A stretch of 64,000 nucleotides of DNA. It comes from Hyphomicrobium sp. (GTDB lineage: Bacteria > Pseudomonadota > Alphaproteobacteria > Rhizobiales > Hyphomicrobiaceae). Every line of letters starts with the position of its first letter. Position 1 is the first letter of the stretch. Made by a program: the position numbers and the translations under genes. Shown in pieces: positions 26,785 through 36,500 of the stretch. The notes under the pieces are model-generated. The model saw nothing but the letters and a program-made list of their open reading frames with translations, was not told where the DNA came from and ran no database searches. The DNA lies in assembly GCF_003987855.1 (NCBI RefSeq), contig NZ_RXIZ01000001.1:23772-87771 (forward strand), written 5' to 3'.

Positions 26785-28812
26785 TCACGGCTGATCAAGG
26801 ACGTGCCGCACCTTCGCGGCAAGCTGTTCGAGCGCGAAGGGTTTCCTCAAGAAATGCGAGGCTCCCAGTTGCGCGCCATTATGCAGATGCTCATCGCGCG
26901 CGTAGCCGCTGGTGAAGAGAATTTTGATTTCCGGGAAAAGTTGGTTGACGCGATCCGCAAGCTCGCGACCCGACATGTCGGGCATGACGAGATCCGTAAA
27001 GAGCAGGTTCGGCTTTTTACCCTCACCTATGACTTTGAGCGCCTCCATGCCATTCGCAGCCTGAAGCACCGTGTATCCAAGATCGCCCAGTGCATCGACC
27101 GCCATGAGTCGGACCCGATCCTCGTCTTCAACGACAAGTACGATTTCGCTCGGGCTCCCCACCGCCGCTTGTTTGCTTGGCGCTTTGGCGGCGATATCTT
27201 CACCGCCGCCATAGCGCGGCAAGAAAATTTTAACGCAGGTGCCTGCGTTCACCTCGGAAATGATCCTCACGTGTCCGCCCGATTGCCGGACAAAACCAAA
27301 GACCTGGCTTAATCCCAAGCCGGTCCCTTTACCCACGCCTTTGGTTGTGAAGAATGGATCGAACGCCTTCGCGATCACCTCGGGCGGCATGCCCGAGCCG
27401 GTATCGCTGACCGCGAGCATCACGTACTCACCAGGCGAGAATTCGTTACGTCGCGCATATTCGGCGTCGATCACGGCATTTTCCGTCTCGATCGTCAGCA
27501 CCCCGCCGCTCTCCATGGCATCGCGGGCATTGACGGCAAGGTTCAGAAGTGCGCTTTCGAGCTGGGTCGTATCGATCCGTGTCCGCCATAGACATTCATC
27601 GAGCGACGTGCGGATCTTGATGTTTTCGCCCAACGTCCGGCCAAGCAGGTCGGCCAGACGCGTGACGAGCTGGTTCGCATCGGTGGGCTCCGGCGTCAGG
27701 GGCTGCTGACGCGAAAACGCCAGAAGCCTTTGCGTGAGGTCCGCCGCACGCTTAGCGCTCTCCATAACGCCTTGCGTGTATTTCGAGATGTCTTTTTCCC
27801 CGCGAGCGACTTGGCGATCGATCAGCCCGAGCCCGGCCATCACGACCGCCAGCATATTGTTGAAGTCATGCGCGATCCCGCCGGTGAGCTGACCCAGCGC
27901 ATCCATCTTGTCGCGCTGATGCAGAAGCTCCTCGGCGCGGGCACGGTCTTCCATCTCCCTTTTCAGGAGATCGTTCGCAGTCTGAAGTTCCTGCGTCCGC
28001 TCGGCGACGCGAACCTCAAGGCTCGCGGCAAGCTCGTGCAACGCTCGTTCCGTCTCGAACTGCGAGGTTTGATCGCGCAGAATTTTCAGAAAGCCAGGGG
28101 CCGCGGGAGGCGATAGCCGGGTCATCACGCCATTGGCGAAGAAAAGCGAACCATCTTTCTTGATCTGCCAGCGCTTGTCGTCCGACCGGCCAGTTGCGCG
28201 AGCTTGCTCCCGTTCCTGCTCAGCCGCATCGGCGGCTCGATCTTCACTCGTGAAAATCAAGTTGATGTCTTGCCCGAGCGCTTCCGTCTGGGACCAACCG
28301 AAGATGGCTGTCGCGCCTTCATTCCAGCCTGATATCTTGCCTTTTTCATCAAGACGGATGATCGCGTAATCGATTGCACTGGCAAGAACGCCTTGCAGAT
28401 GCGCCTCGCTCGCGCGCAGAGCTTCTTCCGCGGTTCTGATGCGCAGCAATGCTCGTACGGAGGCAACGAGCTCGTTAGGCGCAATTGGCTGCGCAAGATA
28501 GGCGTCCGCGCCGCCATCGAGTCCCCGCACGCGGTCCCCTTCGGTAACGCGGGAAGCCGAAATCTGCAGGACAAAGATTTTCGGATAATCGTTTTTCAGA
28601 ATGCGGCAGACTTCCAGCCCGCTTATGTCGGGCAATCTTACATCGAGCAACACCAGGTCCGGTTGCTTCTCTCGTGTAAGTTCTATGGCTTCTTGCCCGT
28701 TTCGCGCCTCGATGATCTCGAAACCCGCATGGCGCAGTATTCGCGACTTCGTGTATCGGCCGACATCGTTGTCGTCCACGTTGAGAAGCAGCCTCGGCCC
28801 GCTATTCGGCAT
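26785..28812 (-). CDS. hybrid histidine kinase, REC-PAS-HisKA-HATPase-REC
   Basis: A 675-residue cytoplasmic kinase. The N-terminal receiver has its phosphorylation site at Asp57 (LVLLDVRLP). A PAS domain covers about 130-255, followed by a coiled coil (260-300). The kinase has His315 (GGIAHDFNN) and an ATPase domain with NARDAM and GTGLGLSQVFGF. The C-terminal receiver has Asp607 (LLFTDLVMPDMSG). There is no membrane segment. It is last in the stressosome operon; its ATG overlaps the previous stop (TGATG). The N-terminal receiver suggests that it takes a phosphate from another kinase, probably its neighbour. Its output partner is not in the operon. Confidence 0.93.
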   Translation of the reverse strand: MPNSGPRLLLNVDDNDVGRYTKSRILRHAGFEIIEARNGQEAIELTREKQPDLVLLDVRLPDISGLEVCRILKNDYPKIFVLQISASRVTEGDRVRGLDGGADAYLAQPIAPNELVASVRALLRIRTAEEALRASEAHLQGVLASAIDYAIIRLDEKGKISGWNEGATAIFGWSQTEALGQDINLIFTSEDRAADAAEQEREQARATGRSDDKRWQIKKDGSLFFANGVMTRLSPPAAPGFLKILRDQTSQFETERALHELAASLEVRVAERTQELQTANDLLKREMEDRARAEELLHQRDKMDALGQLTGGIAHDFNNMLAVVMAGLGLIDRQVARGEKDISKYTQGVMESAKRAADLTQRLLAFSRQQPLTPEPTDANQLVTRLADLLGRTLGENIKIRTSLDECLWRTRIDTTQLESALLNLAVNARDAMESGGVLTIETENAVIDAEYARRNEFSPGEYVMLAVSDTGSGMPPEVIAKAFDPFFTTKGVGKGTGLGLSQVFGFVRQSGGHVRIISEVNAGTCVKIFLPRYGGGEDIAAKAPSKQAAVGSPSEIVLVVEDEDRVRLMAVDALGDLGYTVLQAANGMEALKVIGEGKKPNLLFTDLVMPDMSGRELADRVNQLFPEIKILFTSGYARDEHLHNGAQLGASHFLRKPFALEQLAAKVRHVLDQP

Positions 28813-30623
28813 CAGGGGCTACTCTCGAGAACACGGTTTAATGCAGACGCGATGGTATCACGAGACAACCCGCGCTTCGTGAGGAAACCACGCGCCGCCG
28901 CAATGCGCTCATGCGACAACGTCTCGTAGTCGGCAGACGTGAGGAGCAGCACCGGCACCCTGCTCGTCTCAGGATCGGAAGAAAGATCGCTCAGCACCTG
29001 GTAGCCGTCGCGACGGGGCATTTGCAGATCCAGCACAATGACGTCGGGATGCAGATCTCGCGCCTTCACAACGCCTTCGGCGCCGTCAGGCGCTTCGATG
29101 ACGTTGTAAGCACTGTTGTGGCCAGCGATCATCTGGCGAAGCGCATACCGGAACGCAGCGTCATCATCGACAATGAGCACGGTGATCTGTCCCTGCTTCT
29201 GCAGTGGGCTCAATTGAGGAAAACGATCTCTTTCAACGTACGTTGCACCCTCATCTGCCTCTGGGCCAGCCGCCTCGGCAAGCTCCGGTATGTCTAAGGT
29301 AAATGTCGAGCCTTTTCCCACCTTACTCTCAAGTAGAATTCTTCCTCCCAGCAGATCAGCCAATTTACGGCACAGCGACAAGCCGAGGCCCGTCCCCTTT
29401 ACCATTCGCTGCGTCGGGCTATCGATTTGCGAGAATTCCTCGAAAATCCTCTCTCGATCGTTCGGCGCGATGCCGATCCCGGTATCGTTTACCGAAAACA
29501 GCAGATGCTTGGTTTCGGGGTCGCGCGAGACGCTGACGCGAACCTCGCCCTCAATGGTAAATTTCAGCGCATTCGCGACGAAATTGCGAATGATCTGAAC
29601 GAGCTTGCCCTCGTCTGAAGTAATCGAAACAACATCCGGTGGAGGATCTTCAAATACGAGTCGGACCTTATCGTCCCTCTGCAGAGGCTTCATCACCCCG
29701 CGCAAGCCGCCCAGCAGATCACGGGCCGTGAACGTCGAGACGTGAAGATCAAGCCGCCCCGCCTCGAGCTTCGCGATGTCGAGAAGGTCGTTGACCATCT
29801 CATACAGGCTTTCGGCCGAGCGCTTGATAAAGCTGACCTGCGTTTCCTGTTCTTCCGTCAGCTGCCCGTCGACGCGTTTGATAAGCAGATCCGACAGCGC
29901 GAGAATGGAATTCAAAGGCGTGCGAAACTCGTGGCTCATGTGCGACAGGAATCGCGTCTTTAGCTCGCTGGCTTGCTTGAGCTCGTCAGCTTTCTGCTCG
30001 AGCTCCCCATAGAGCGCCACAACTCCCCGATTGGTGTCTTCCAGCTCCCGGTTGAGACGGCCCAGCTCCTCCTGGCGATTGGTGATTTCATCGAGACTGA
30101 GCGCCAGCTCCTGGTTCTGCAGCGCCATGGCGGCATGCGGATCGCTCTCCGGCCGTTCCTTGGCCAACAAGGCAGCGATTTCTGCAAATCGCTCACGCGT
30201 CAACAACGCCTGGCGACGTGTGAAGGGTTTGCCGATCTCGACGACAGTGCCACCTTCTTTGCTCTCGACGCGGAACTTCTCCATCAGTCGCCGAGCGCCG
30301 GTTATGCCAATTCCAAGCCCGTGCGAGGAAGCGTATCGACCGTCCAGAATCTCTTGCAGGTTCTCGATACCAGGACCTTCGTCCTTGATCGTTATGTAGA
30401 GAATTTGAAGCTTGTCCTTCCCGGCATCCAATCGGAAGCTGGCGGTCCCCCGTCCGGCATACTCGAAGGCGTTGCGGGCAATCTCCGACACCGCAGTCGC
30501 AATGCGCGTCTGCTCTTGATTGTCGAAGCCGACGAGGTCTGCAATCCGCTTTGCCCGCTGGCGCACGGCCACGACATCGGACTGGCTGGTGATTTGCATC
30601 GACAGGATCGGCCAAGAGGTCAT
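28812..30623 (-). CDS. RsbT-like ATPase fused to hybrid histidine kinase and receiver
   Basis: 603 residues. Residues 1-130 form a GHKL ATPase of the RsbT/RsbW type (VSEIARNAFEYAGRG with Asn51; DEGPGI; GLGIGITGARRLMEKF). A linker and a coiled coil (about 165-225) lead to a histidine kinase with His231 (SHEFRTPLNS) and a second ATPase (GTGLGLSLCRKLADLL). The C-terminal receiver has Asp532 (VLDLQMPRRDG). The arrangement links serine-kinase-type partner switching with a histidine phosphorelay in one chain. It overlaps the SpoIIE-type gene by 4 nt (ATGA). Whether the first domain binds the stressosome is inference from the operon. Confidence 0.93.
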   Translation of the reverse strand: MTSWPILSMQITSQSDVVAVRQRAKRIADLVGFDNQEQTRIATAVSEIARNAFEYAGRGTASFRLDAGKDKLQILYITIKDEGPGIENLQEILDGRYASSHGLGIGITGARRLMEKFRVESKEGGTVVEIGKPFTRRQALLTRERFAEIAALLAKERPESDPHAAMALQNQELALSLDEITNRQEELGRLNRELEDTNRGVVALYGELEQKADELKQASELKTRFLSHMSHEFRTPLNSILALSDLLIKRVDGQLTEEQETQVSFIKRSAESLYEMVNDLLDIAKLEAGRLDLHVSTFTARDLLGGLRGVMKPLQRDDKVRLVFEDPPPDVVSITSDEGKLVQIIRNFVANALKFTIEGEVRVSVSRDPETKHLLFSVNDTGIGIAPNDRERIFEEFSQIDSPTQRMVKGTGLGLSLCRKLADLLGGRILLESKVGKGSTFTLDIPELAEAAGPEADEGATYVERDRFPQLSPLQKQGQITVLIVDDDAAFRYALRQMIAGHNSAYNVIEAPDGAEGVVKARDLHPDVIVLDLQMPRRDGYQVLSDLSSDPETSRVPVLLLTSADYETLSHERIAAARGFLTKRGLSRDTIASALNRVLESSP

Positions 30624-31639
30624 GATATAACCCCCTTGCAGACCAGAACGGTGGCATCGTCGCGTCCGCGCGTGAAGTCGCGATAGAGGACCGAGGCAAG
30701 CAGAATGGGAGCCCTCCCGATGAGACCGGGATAGGCGCTGGACTGCCAGCTTGTCCCAATTCCATCGGAGTGCATGACGATCATCGTATCTTCGGGACGG
30801 TCCATCGCGTATTGGAGCTGCTGAACGTTGCGGGCATTGTGACCGATTGTTCCATTGTACGACATCATCCGTCGCATATCGCCGTTACTCGAGCAGATCG
30901 CGCCAGAAATATTCCCCACGCCTGAATAAGTAACGCGCTTGGCCGCAGGCTCGACGCGCGCTACCGCAACTGCGCCGCCGCGGGTGGAGCGCAAACCCGC
31001 ATGGAGGCAACGAACGACCTCGGATGGATCTTCCTGCCAGTATTTGTCAAACAGACGCAAAGCTTCATTCGAGACCTTGGCAGCGTCCGGCCCATGGCCC
31101 AGACCGTCAATGACCATCAGAGTTTGAACACCGCCCTCGGCCCGCGCTGCCCATCCGTCGCCGCAGACTGACTCCCCGGGATAAGGCACGGAAACGCAAG
31201 CGGGTCTGGCATCCGATATTCCTAACCCCCTTTTTCCATTTTCCGGTTTGGCGTACAGCCGTGCGACGAGAACAGTGCCGCGGCCGGATTGGGAGAAGAT
31301 TTCGAAGCAATTCGACTGTCGCTTGATCGCGCCAAGACCGGCTCCAGCAGTTCCTGCCGTTGAAACCCCATCACGCAAAGCCGATTCCAGATCGGCGATC
31401 CCGCCACCTTTGTCGATCGCAATGACCTCTATTGCAGGTCCGCCTTGCTCATCCTCGACGATGCCGACGAGAATCTGTCCGCCTGTCCCGTGCTTCACGA
31501 GATTGGTCGAAAGCTCCGTGGCGACGATCGCCACGCGGCCGCCAGCTTCTTCGTCGAAGCCGTTACGTTGGGATAGCTCCACACAGGTCCTGCGTGCTTC
31601 GGCCACCTGACTGGCTTCCGTGACCGAGACGGCGATCAT
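30620..31639 (-). CDS. RsbT-like ATPase fused to SpoIIE-type PP2C phosphatase (RsbX-like)
   Basis: 339 residues from ATG 31639, 7 nt after the rsbT stop; a longer frame would run deep into rsbT. Residues 1-130 are a GHKL anti-sigma-type ATPase (ATELSTNLVKHGTGG; DKGGGI; AGAGLGAIKRQSNCFEIF). The rest (about 145-339) is a PP2C phosphatase of the SpoIIE/RsbX group, with metal ligands in CGDGWA (Asp161) and VIDGLGHGPDA (Asp178) and a late DDATVLV block. RsbX resets the stressosome by dephosphorylating RsbR and RsbS; that is the likely job here. Confidence 0.92.
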   Translation of the reverse strand: MIAVSVTEASQVAEARRTCVELSQRNGFDEEAGGRVAIVATELSTNLVKHGTGGQILVGIVEDEQGGPAIEVIAIDKGGGIADLESALRDGVSTAGTAGAGLGAIKRQSNCFEIFSQSGRGTVLVARLYAKPENGKRGLGISDARPACVSVPYPGESVCGDGWAARAEGGVQTLMVIDGLGHGPDAAKVSNEALRLFDKYWQEDPSEVVRCLHAGLRSTRGGAVAVARVEPAAKRVTYSGVGNISGAICSSNGDMRRMMSYNGTIGHNARNVQQLQYAMDRPEDTMIVMHSDGIGTSWQSSAYPGLIGRAPILLASVLYRDFTRGRDDATVLVCKGVIS

Positions 31640-31646
31640 TTTTTTC

Positions 31647-32051
31647 TCACTTCCACCGAACGATCGTAACGCGCGTCCCCTGCCCGGGGTTCGAAGTGAT
31701 GGAGAATTCGTTGGAGAGCCGCTTTGCTCCGCCAAGTCCAAGCCCAAGGCCGCCACCCGACGTGTAGCCATCGCTAAGCGCGCGCTCGATATCGGGAATG
31801 CCTGGCCCCTGATCCTCGAACGTCAGCCGTACTCCTCGCCGCCGGCCATCATCCACACACTCGATGAGCATGGTTCCTCCGCCGCCGTATTCCAGCGTGT
31901 TGCGTGCAAGCTCACTGGCCGCCGTGATGATCTTTGTCTGATCCACGAGGGAGAAGCCGGACTCTATCGCCCGGACGCGTACTTGTTGGCGCGCCCGGAC
32001 AACGTCATCGCCGCTTCTGATCTCGAAGACTTCACTCGTCGTAACGGTCAT
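31647..32051 (-). CDS. rsbT: RsbT serine kinase of the stressosome
   Basis: 134 residues from ATG 32051, chosen because GGGGAGAA sits 7 nt before it; the gene thereby overlaps rsbS by 20 nt. It is a GHKL-fold serine/threonine kinase with SELARNTLEYGGGG (N box), EDQGPGIPDIERAL and the glycine-rich GGGLGLGLGGAKRL. RsbT phosphorylates RsbS and RsbR and is then released to act on a target. In Bacillus the target is the phosphatase RsbU; there is no rsbU here, so the kinases downstream are candidate targets. Confidence 0.93.
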   Translation of the reverse strand: MTVTTSEVFEIRSGDDVVRARQQVRVRAIESGFSLVDQTKIITAASELARNTLEYGGGGTMLIECVDDGRRRGVRLTFEDQGPGIPDIERALSDGYTSGGGLGLGLGGAKRLSNEFSITSNPGQGTRVTIVRWK

Positions 32052-32433
32052 CGAGTTCTCCCCGACTGACCGCGTCGGCATCGATCCTCCGGCTGATCAG
32101 CGCCATGCCGCGCTCGACGTTGAGCGCAGTTTTCACCCCCGGGAGAGACAGTCCAAGTTCCACAAGCGTAATAGCCACAGCCGGGCGCATGCCGACCACA
32201 ACCGTCTCGGCATCGAGTACGCGCGAGACGGCTGCGATGTTGTCGAGCATGCGGCCGATGAAGGAATCGACGATCTCGAGCGCCGAAATGTCGATCAGAA
32301 CCCCTTTCGCGGCCGTGGCCGCGATCTTGGCTGTCAGATCTTCTTCGAGCGCTATGGCAAGGCGGTCGTGCATGTCGACCTGAATGGTAACCAGCAGCGC
32401 GCTACCAAGCTTCAGGATGGGGATGCGATCCAT
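32032..32433 (-). CDS. rsbS: RsbS, stressosome STAS scaffold protein
   Basis: A 133-residue single STAS-domain protein. The phosphorylatable serine is Ser57 in VDSFIGRML, the exact context of the RsbS site in Bacillus. RsbS binds RsbT in the unstressed state and, with RsbR, builds the large icosahedral stressosome. It lies 2 nt after rsbR and overlaps rsbT. The ISALEIVDSFIGR block and GMRPAVAITLVELG loop leave no doubt about the family. Confidence 0.94.
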   Translation of the reverse strand: MDRIPILKLGSALLVTIQVDMHDRLAIALEEDLTAKIAATAAKGVLIDISALEIVDSFIGRMLDNIAAVSRVLDAETVVVGMRPAVAITLVELGLSLPGVKTALNVERGMALISRRIDADAVSRGELDDRYDE

Positions 32434-32435
32434 CG

Positions 32436-33335
32436 TTAGCCGCGGTCCTCTGTTGAGGCGGCTCTCGATATCCGGGGTTGGCCGGCCTTCAGCGATACGA
32501 CGGTCTTGTTGAGACGCTGCAGCGCCAGCGCGAACGCATCGGCGAGGTTCGCTTTCGAAACAACGTTGAGTTCGACGCCGAGGTGCACCATCGTCTGCGC
32601 AATCTGCGGCCGAATTCCCGATATCACGCAGTCAGCACCCATGAGCCGGGCGGCCGCAACGGTCTTGAGAAGGTGCTGAGCGGTAAGCGTATCGACGGTG
32701 GGAACGCCCGTGATGTCGATGATCGCGATCTCAGCCGACTGATCGACGATTGTCTGAAGCAGGTTCTCCATGACCGTTTGCGTGCGCTCGCTATCGAGGG
32801 TGCCGATGATCGGAAGCGCCAATATGCCGTCCCAGAGCTTCACGACGGGCGTCGACAGTTCGGCAATTTCACGACTCTGGCGCGCGATGACCTCCTCGCG
32901 CGTCTTCGAATAGATCTCGATCGTGTACAGGCCAAGCTCGTCCAACAGAGCGGAAGTCTTCCAAATAAACGACGCTTTGTCGGTGACGCCGCCGGATTCC
33001 TGGTTGATGGCGTTGAACAGCGGTTGCTTGAGGGAGAAAACGAAGTTGGCCGTCTCGGTTGGCGTGAAACCCAGAATGGCGCGCGAACGCGAGACGTCCG
33101 CCAGCATCGATTTCAGGCCTTCGAAAGAACTCGCGGAGCGGTCGACAGAGCCGTCAGACTGCATCGCTTGCTTTAGCTGGGACAGAAACCCACGACATTG
33201 CGTCTCGAGTTCCGCTTCCTTAATCCGTCCGGTTTGCAATACGCCGGAAGACTTCAACAGTCGTAGCCACTCCGTTAGTATCTCTTGTTCATGTGCAGTG
33301 AACAGCTGATTTAGGCCACCTGCCGATGGGGACAT
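32436..33335 (-). CDS. rsbR: RsbR-type stressosome sensor (RsbRD-like N-terminus plus STAS)
   Basis: 299 residues. The N-terminal all-helical domain (about 5-150) resembles the RsbRD N-terminal domain and is the probable sensor; there is no haem or flavin motif that I can see. The C-terminal STAS domain (about 160-275) holds Thr216 in VPTVDTLTAQH, matching the phosphorylated threonine of RsbR, and Thr248 in GIRPQIAQTMV as a second candidate. The ATG has an AAGG site. It is first in a six-gene operon with an EcfG-type promoter about 110 nt upstream. The signal sensed is unknown. Confidence 0.93.
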   Translation of the reverse strand: MSPSAGGLNQLFTAHEQEILTEWLRLLKSSGVLQTGRIKEAELETQCRGFLSQLKQAMQSDGSVDRSASSFEGLKSMLADVSRSRAILGFTPTETANFVFSLKQPLFNAINQESGGVTDKASFIWKTSALLDELGLYTIEIYSKTREEVIARQSREIAELSTPVVKLWDGILALPIIGTLDSERTQTVMENLLQTIVDQSAEIAIIDITGVPTVDTLTAQHLLKTVAAARLMGADCVISGIRPQIAQTMVHLGVELNVVSKANLADAFALALQRLNKTVVSLKAGQPRISRAASTEDRG

Positions 33336-33446
33336 GATAAGTACCTTATTGTGGAATGCCTGTAGCGAGGCTTGGCCAAAAACGAAAAGACGGGATAGCG
33401 CGTCATCGCAACACGGTTAACCCCCACTTGAACGCCGACAGCGCAA

Positions 33447-33471
33447 AACGCACGCACAGAGGTTTTGTTCC
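33447..33471 (-). promoter_or_regulatory. perfect EcfG-type promoter of the stressosome operon
   Basis: On the minus strand GGAAC is followed by exactly 16 nt and CGTT, the full alphaproteobacterial general-stress consensus. Transcription would start near 33440, giving rsbR a leader of about 105 nt. Confidence 0.78.
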
Positions 33472-33579
33472 GCAACGGTGAAGAAAAAAATTTGTGCGAG
33501 GTATCAATCTTTCCAGGCAACTTCGGAGTTCTGGCCCGGCGTGTAAGTACGCTGGGATTGTCGTGGGGTGCGGCCTGAG

Positions 33580-36500
33580 ATGAGCGCGCAAGAATGTGCG
33601 GATTTTTCAGCCGGCGGCGTCTTCCTCGGCGAGGGCGAACTTGCGCAACGCATGAGGCAATTCGATTGGTCCAGTACCGAACTTGGATCACCCGACACTT
33701 GGCCTGACAGTCTCAAATCTGTCATCCGCATGCTCCTCACCACCCGTTATCAGATGTGGATGGCCTGGGGGCCTAGCCTGACCTTCTTTTGCAATGACGC
33801 TTACCGGCCAACTCTTGGCGTCAAGTTCCCATGGGCGCTCGGGCAGCCCGCCTCGAAAGTTTGGTCCGAAATCTGGCCTGACATCGATCCGCTCATCCAA
33901 CACGTGATGACCACTGGTGAAGCTACCTACTCGGAAAAGATGCTTCTGTTCCTCGAACGCAGTGGCTTTGCCGAAGAAACGTATCACACCTTTTCGTACA
34001 GTCCGCTCTTCGGCGATAATGGCAAAATCGCCGGCATGCTCTGCGTGGTCGTGGAGGAAACCGAACGCGTCATCAGCGAGCGCCGTCTCGCAACCCTCAG
34101 CGAACTCGCATCCAAGAGCAGCACCGCGAAGACCGAACCCGAATTGTTCAAGAACATATGCTCCAGCCTCGCTGACAATAGCCGCGACCTACCCTTCACC
34201 CTCACCTACGTCTTCAGTGGAGATGAAGCACATCTCGCTTGCGCGACAGGCATCGAAGCTGGCCATCCTGCGGCGCCGCCCATACTGACGATGCAAAATT
34301 CGCCTTGGCCGCTTTCCGAAGCCTATGCCAACGGCGAAATTTTTCTCGATGAAGCCCTCGCGGAACGCCACGCCAATCTCCCCTCTCCATATTGGAGACG
34401 CTCATCCCGGCAGGCGCTAATATCTCCTATTTCCTCTTCAGGCGGGAAAGGCGGAATTGCCGGCTTTTTTATAGTTGGCCTTAATCCCTTCCGTCCTGTC
34501 GATGAGAACTACCGCTCCTTCATCGAACTTGTGTCAGGCCAGATCTCCGCTGCCCTCGCCAGCGTAAGATCCTACGAAGCGGAACGAAAGCGCGCCGAAG
34601 CTCTCGCCGAAATCGATCGAGCCAAGACGAATTTCTTTTCCAATGTCAGTCACGAATTCCGCACGCCGCTGACGTTGATGTTGGGCCCGCTTGAGGAGTT
34701 GCTTGCCCAAGCCGCCCCAGAGGCGAAACAACAGATCGAACTCGCTCATCGGAATGGATTAAGGCTTCTTAGGCTCGTCAACGCGCTCCTCGATTTTTCC
34801 CGCATCGAAGCGGGCCGCACACAGGCCCGATTTGCCCCGACGGATATCGCCGAGACCACGGCTGAAATAGCCTCGGAATTTCGTTCCGCATTCGAGCGAG
34901 CGGGGCTTTATCTCAAGGTCGAGAGTGAGCCCCTACCCGAGCCGGTCTTCGTCGATGCCGATATGTGGGAGAAGGTTGTTCTGAACCTGCTCTCCAACGC
35001 ATTCAAATACACCTTCGTCGGAGGCGCCACCGTCAGAATCCGCCGCGCCCCCAACGCGGAGGCCGTCGATATTGAAGTGCGGGATACCGGCACGGGCATT
35101 GCCCCTCACCAGCTTCCAAAATTGTTCGAGCGCTTTCATCGGATCGAGGGTGCTCGTAGCAGAAGCATCGAAGGCACCGGCATCGGCCTTGCACTGGTTC
35201 AGGAACTCGTGAAGCTTCATGGCGGCTCGATATCTGTTTCCAGTGAGCCTGAGAACGGCACCGCATTTACGATCCGCCTCCCATTCGGCTCTGACCACCT
35301 GCCTCAGAACAGCGTCTTCGCTGAGAGCCTGCCCAAAAGCCCGCAAATTGGCCGCGCCTATATGGAGGAAGCGCTGAGATGGCTTCCCGATGGCGAAGCC
35401 GACGAAAACATGCTCGAAATTGTCAATGCGTCGCCCATTGAGCAGCGGGACGGGATCGTTCACCGTGTCATCCTTGCCGACGACAATGGTGACATGCGCG
35501 ATTACGTCAGCCGCTTGCTTGAGACGCGCGGCTTCCGCGTAGATGCCTTCCCTAACGGCGTCGAGGCGCTCGAGGCGGCGCGCGCACAAAGGCCGGACCT
35601 CATCCTTTCCGACGTCATGATGCCTGGAATGGACGGCTTCGCGCTCCTGCACGCCATTCGCGCCGACTCGGCGTTGGCTGGCGTTCCCGTGATTTTGCTA
35701 TCAGCGAGAGCAGGAGAGGAAGCGCGGATCGAAGGCCTTGAAGAAGGCGCCGACGATTATCTCACTAAGCCATTCACCGCCCGAGAGCTCATTGCTCGCG
35801 TCACAGCGAACATCCAGCTTGCCCAAATGCGCCGTGACGTCGAGCGCGAGTTGCTCCGCAATGAGACCAAATTGCAGATGACGCAGGATCGGCTCGAACT
35901 CGCGCTGTCGAGCGGCCGCATCACTGTTTTTGAAACGGACGTCCAAGCAGATCGCGCAATTATGCTTGGGCCGCTCACGTCCGCTTTCGGTGTTGGCGAA
36001 ATAGCCGCATCCAAGGGCCTACAAGTCAACGCCTACCTCCCAGCGATCCATGAGGATGATAGGGCGCGGGTCGATCAAGCCGTTCGCCAGGCAATCGAGA
36101 CGGGTTCCAACCTGGAGGAAGAATATCGCGTCGGCCCTGAAGACGATCTGCGGCACGTCGCTGTGCGTGGCAAAGTCATACAAGGCCCCGATGGCCCGAG
36201 ACTTGTCGGAGCCATCATCGACATCACTCAGGAAAAATCCGTCGAACGCGAGTTGCGCAATCAGAAGCAGGCTCTTGAGATCCTCAACAAGTCGTCATCC
36301 ACGGTTGCGGCCGATATTGAGCTGGAGCAAATCGTCCAAACGATCACGGAAGCAGGCCTCGCTCTAAGTGCCGCCGAATTCGGCGCATTTTTTTACAACG
36401 TTCTCAATGATGCAGGCGAGAGCTACATGCTTTACACGCTCGCCGGCGTTCCAAAAGATTCATTTGACGACTTCCCGATGCCCCGCAACACGTCCGTGTT

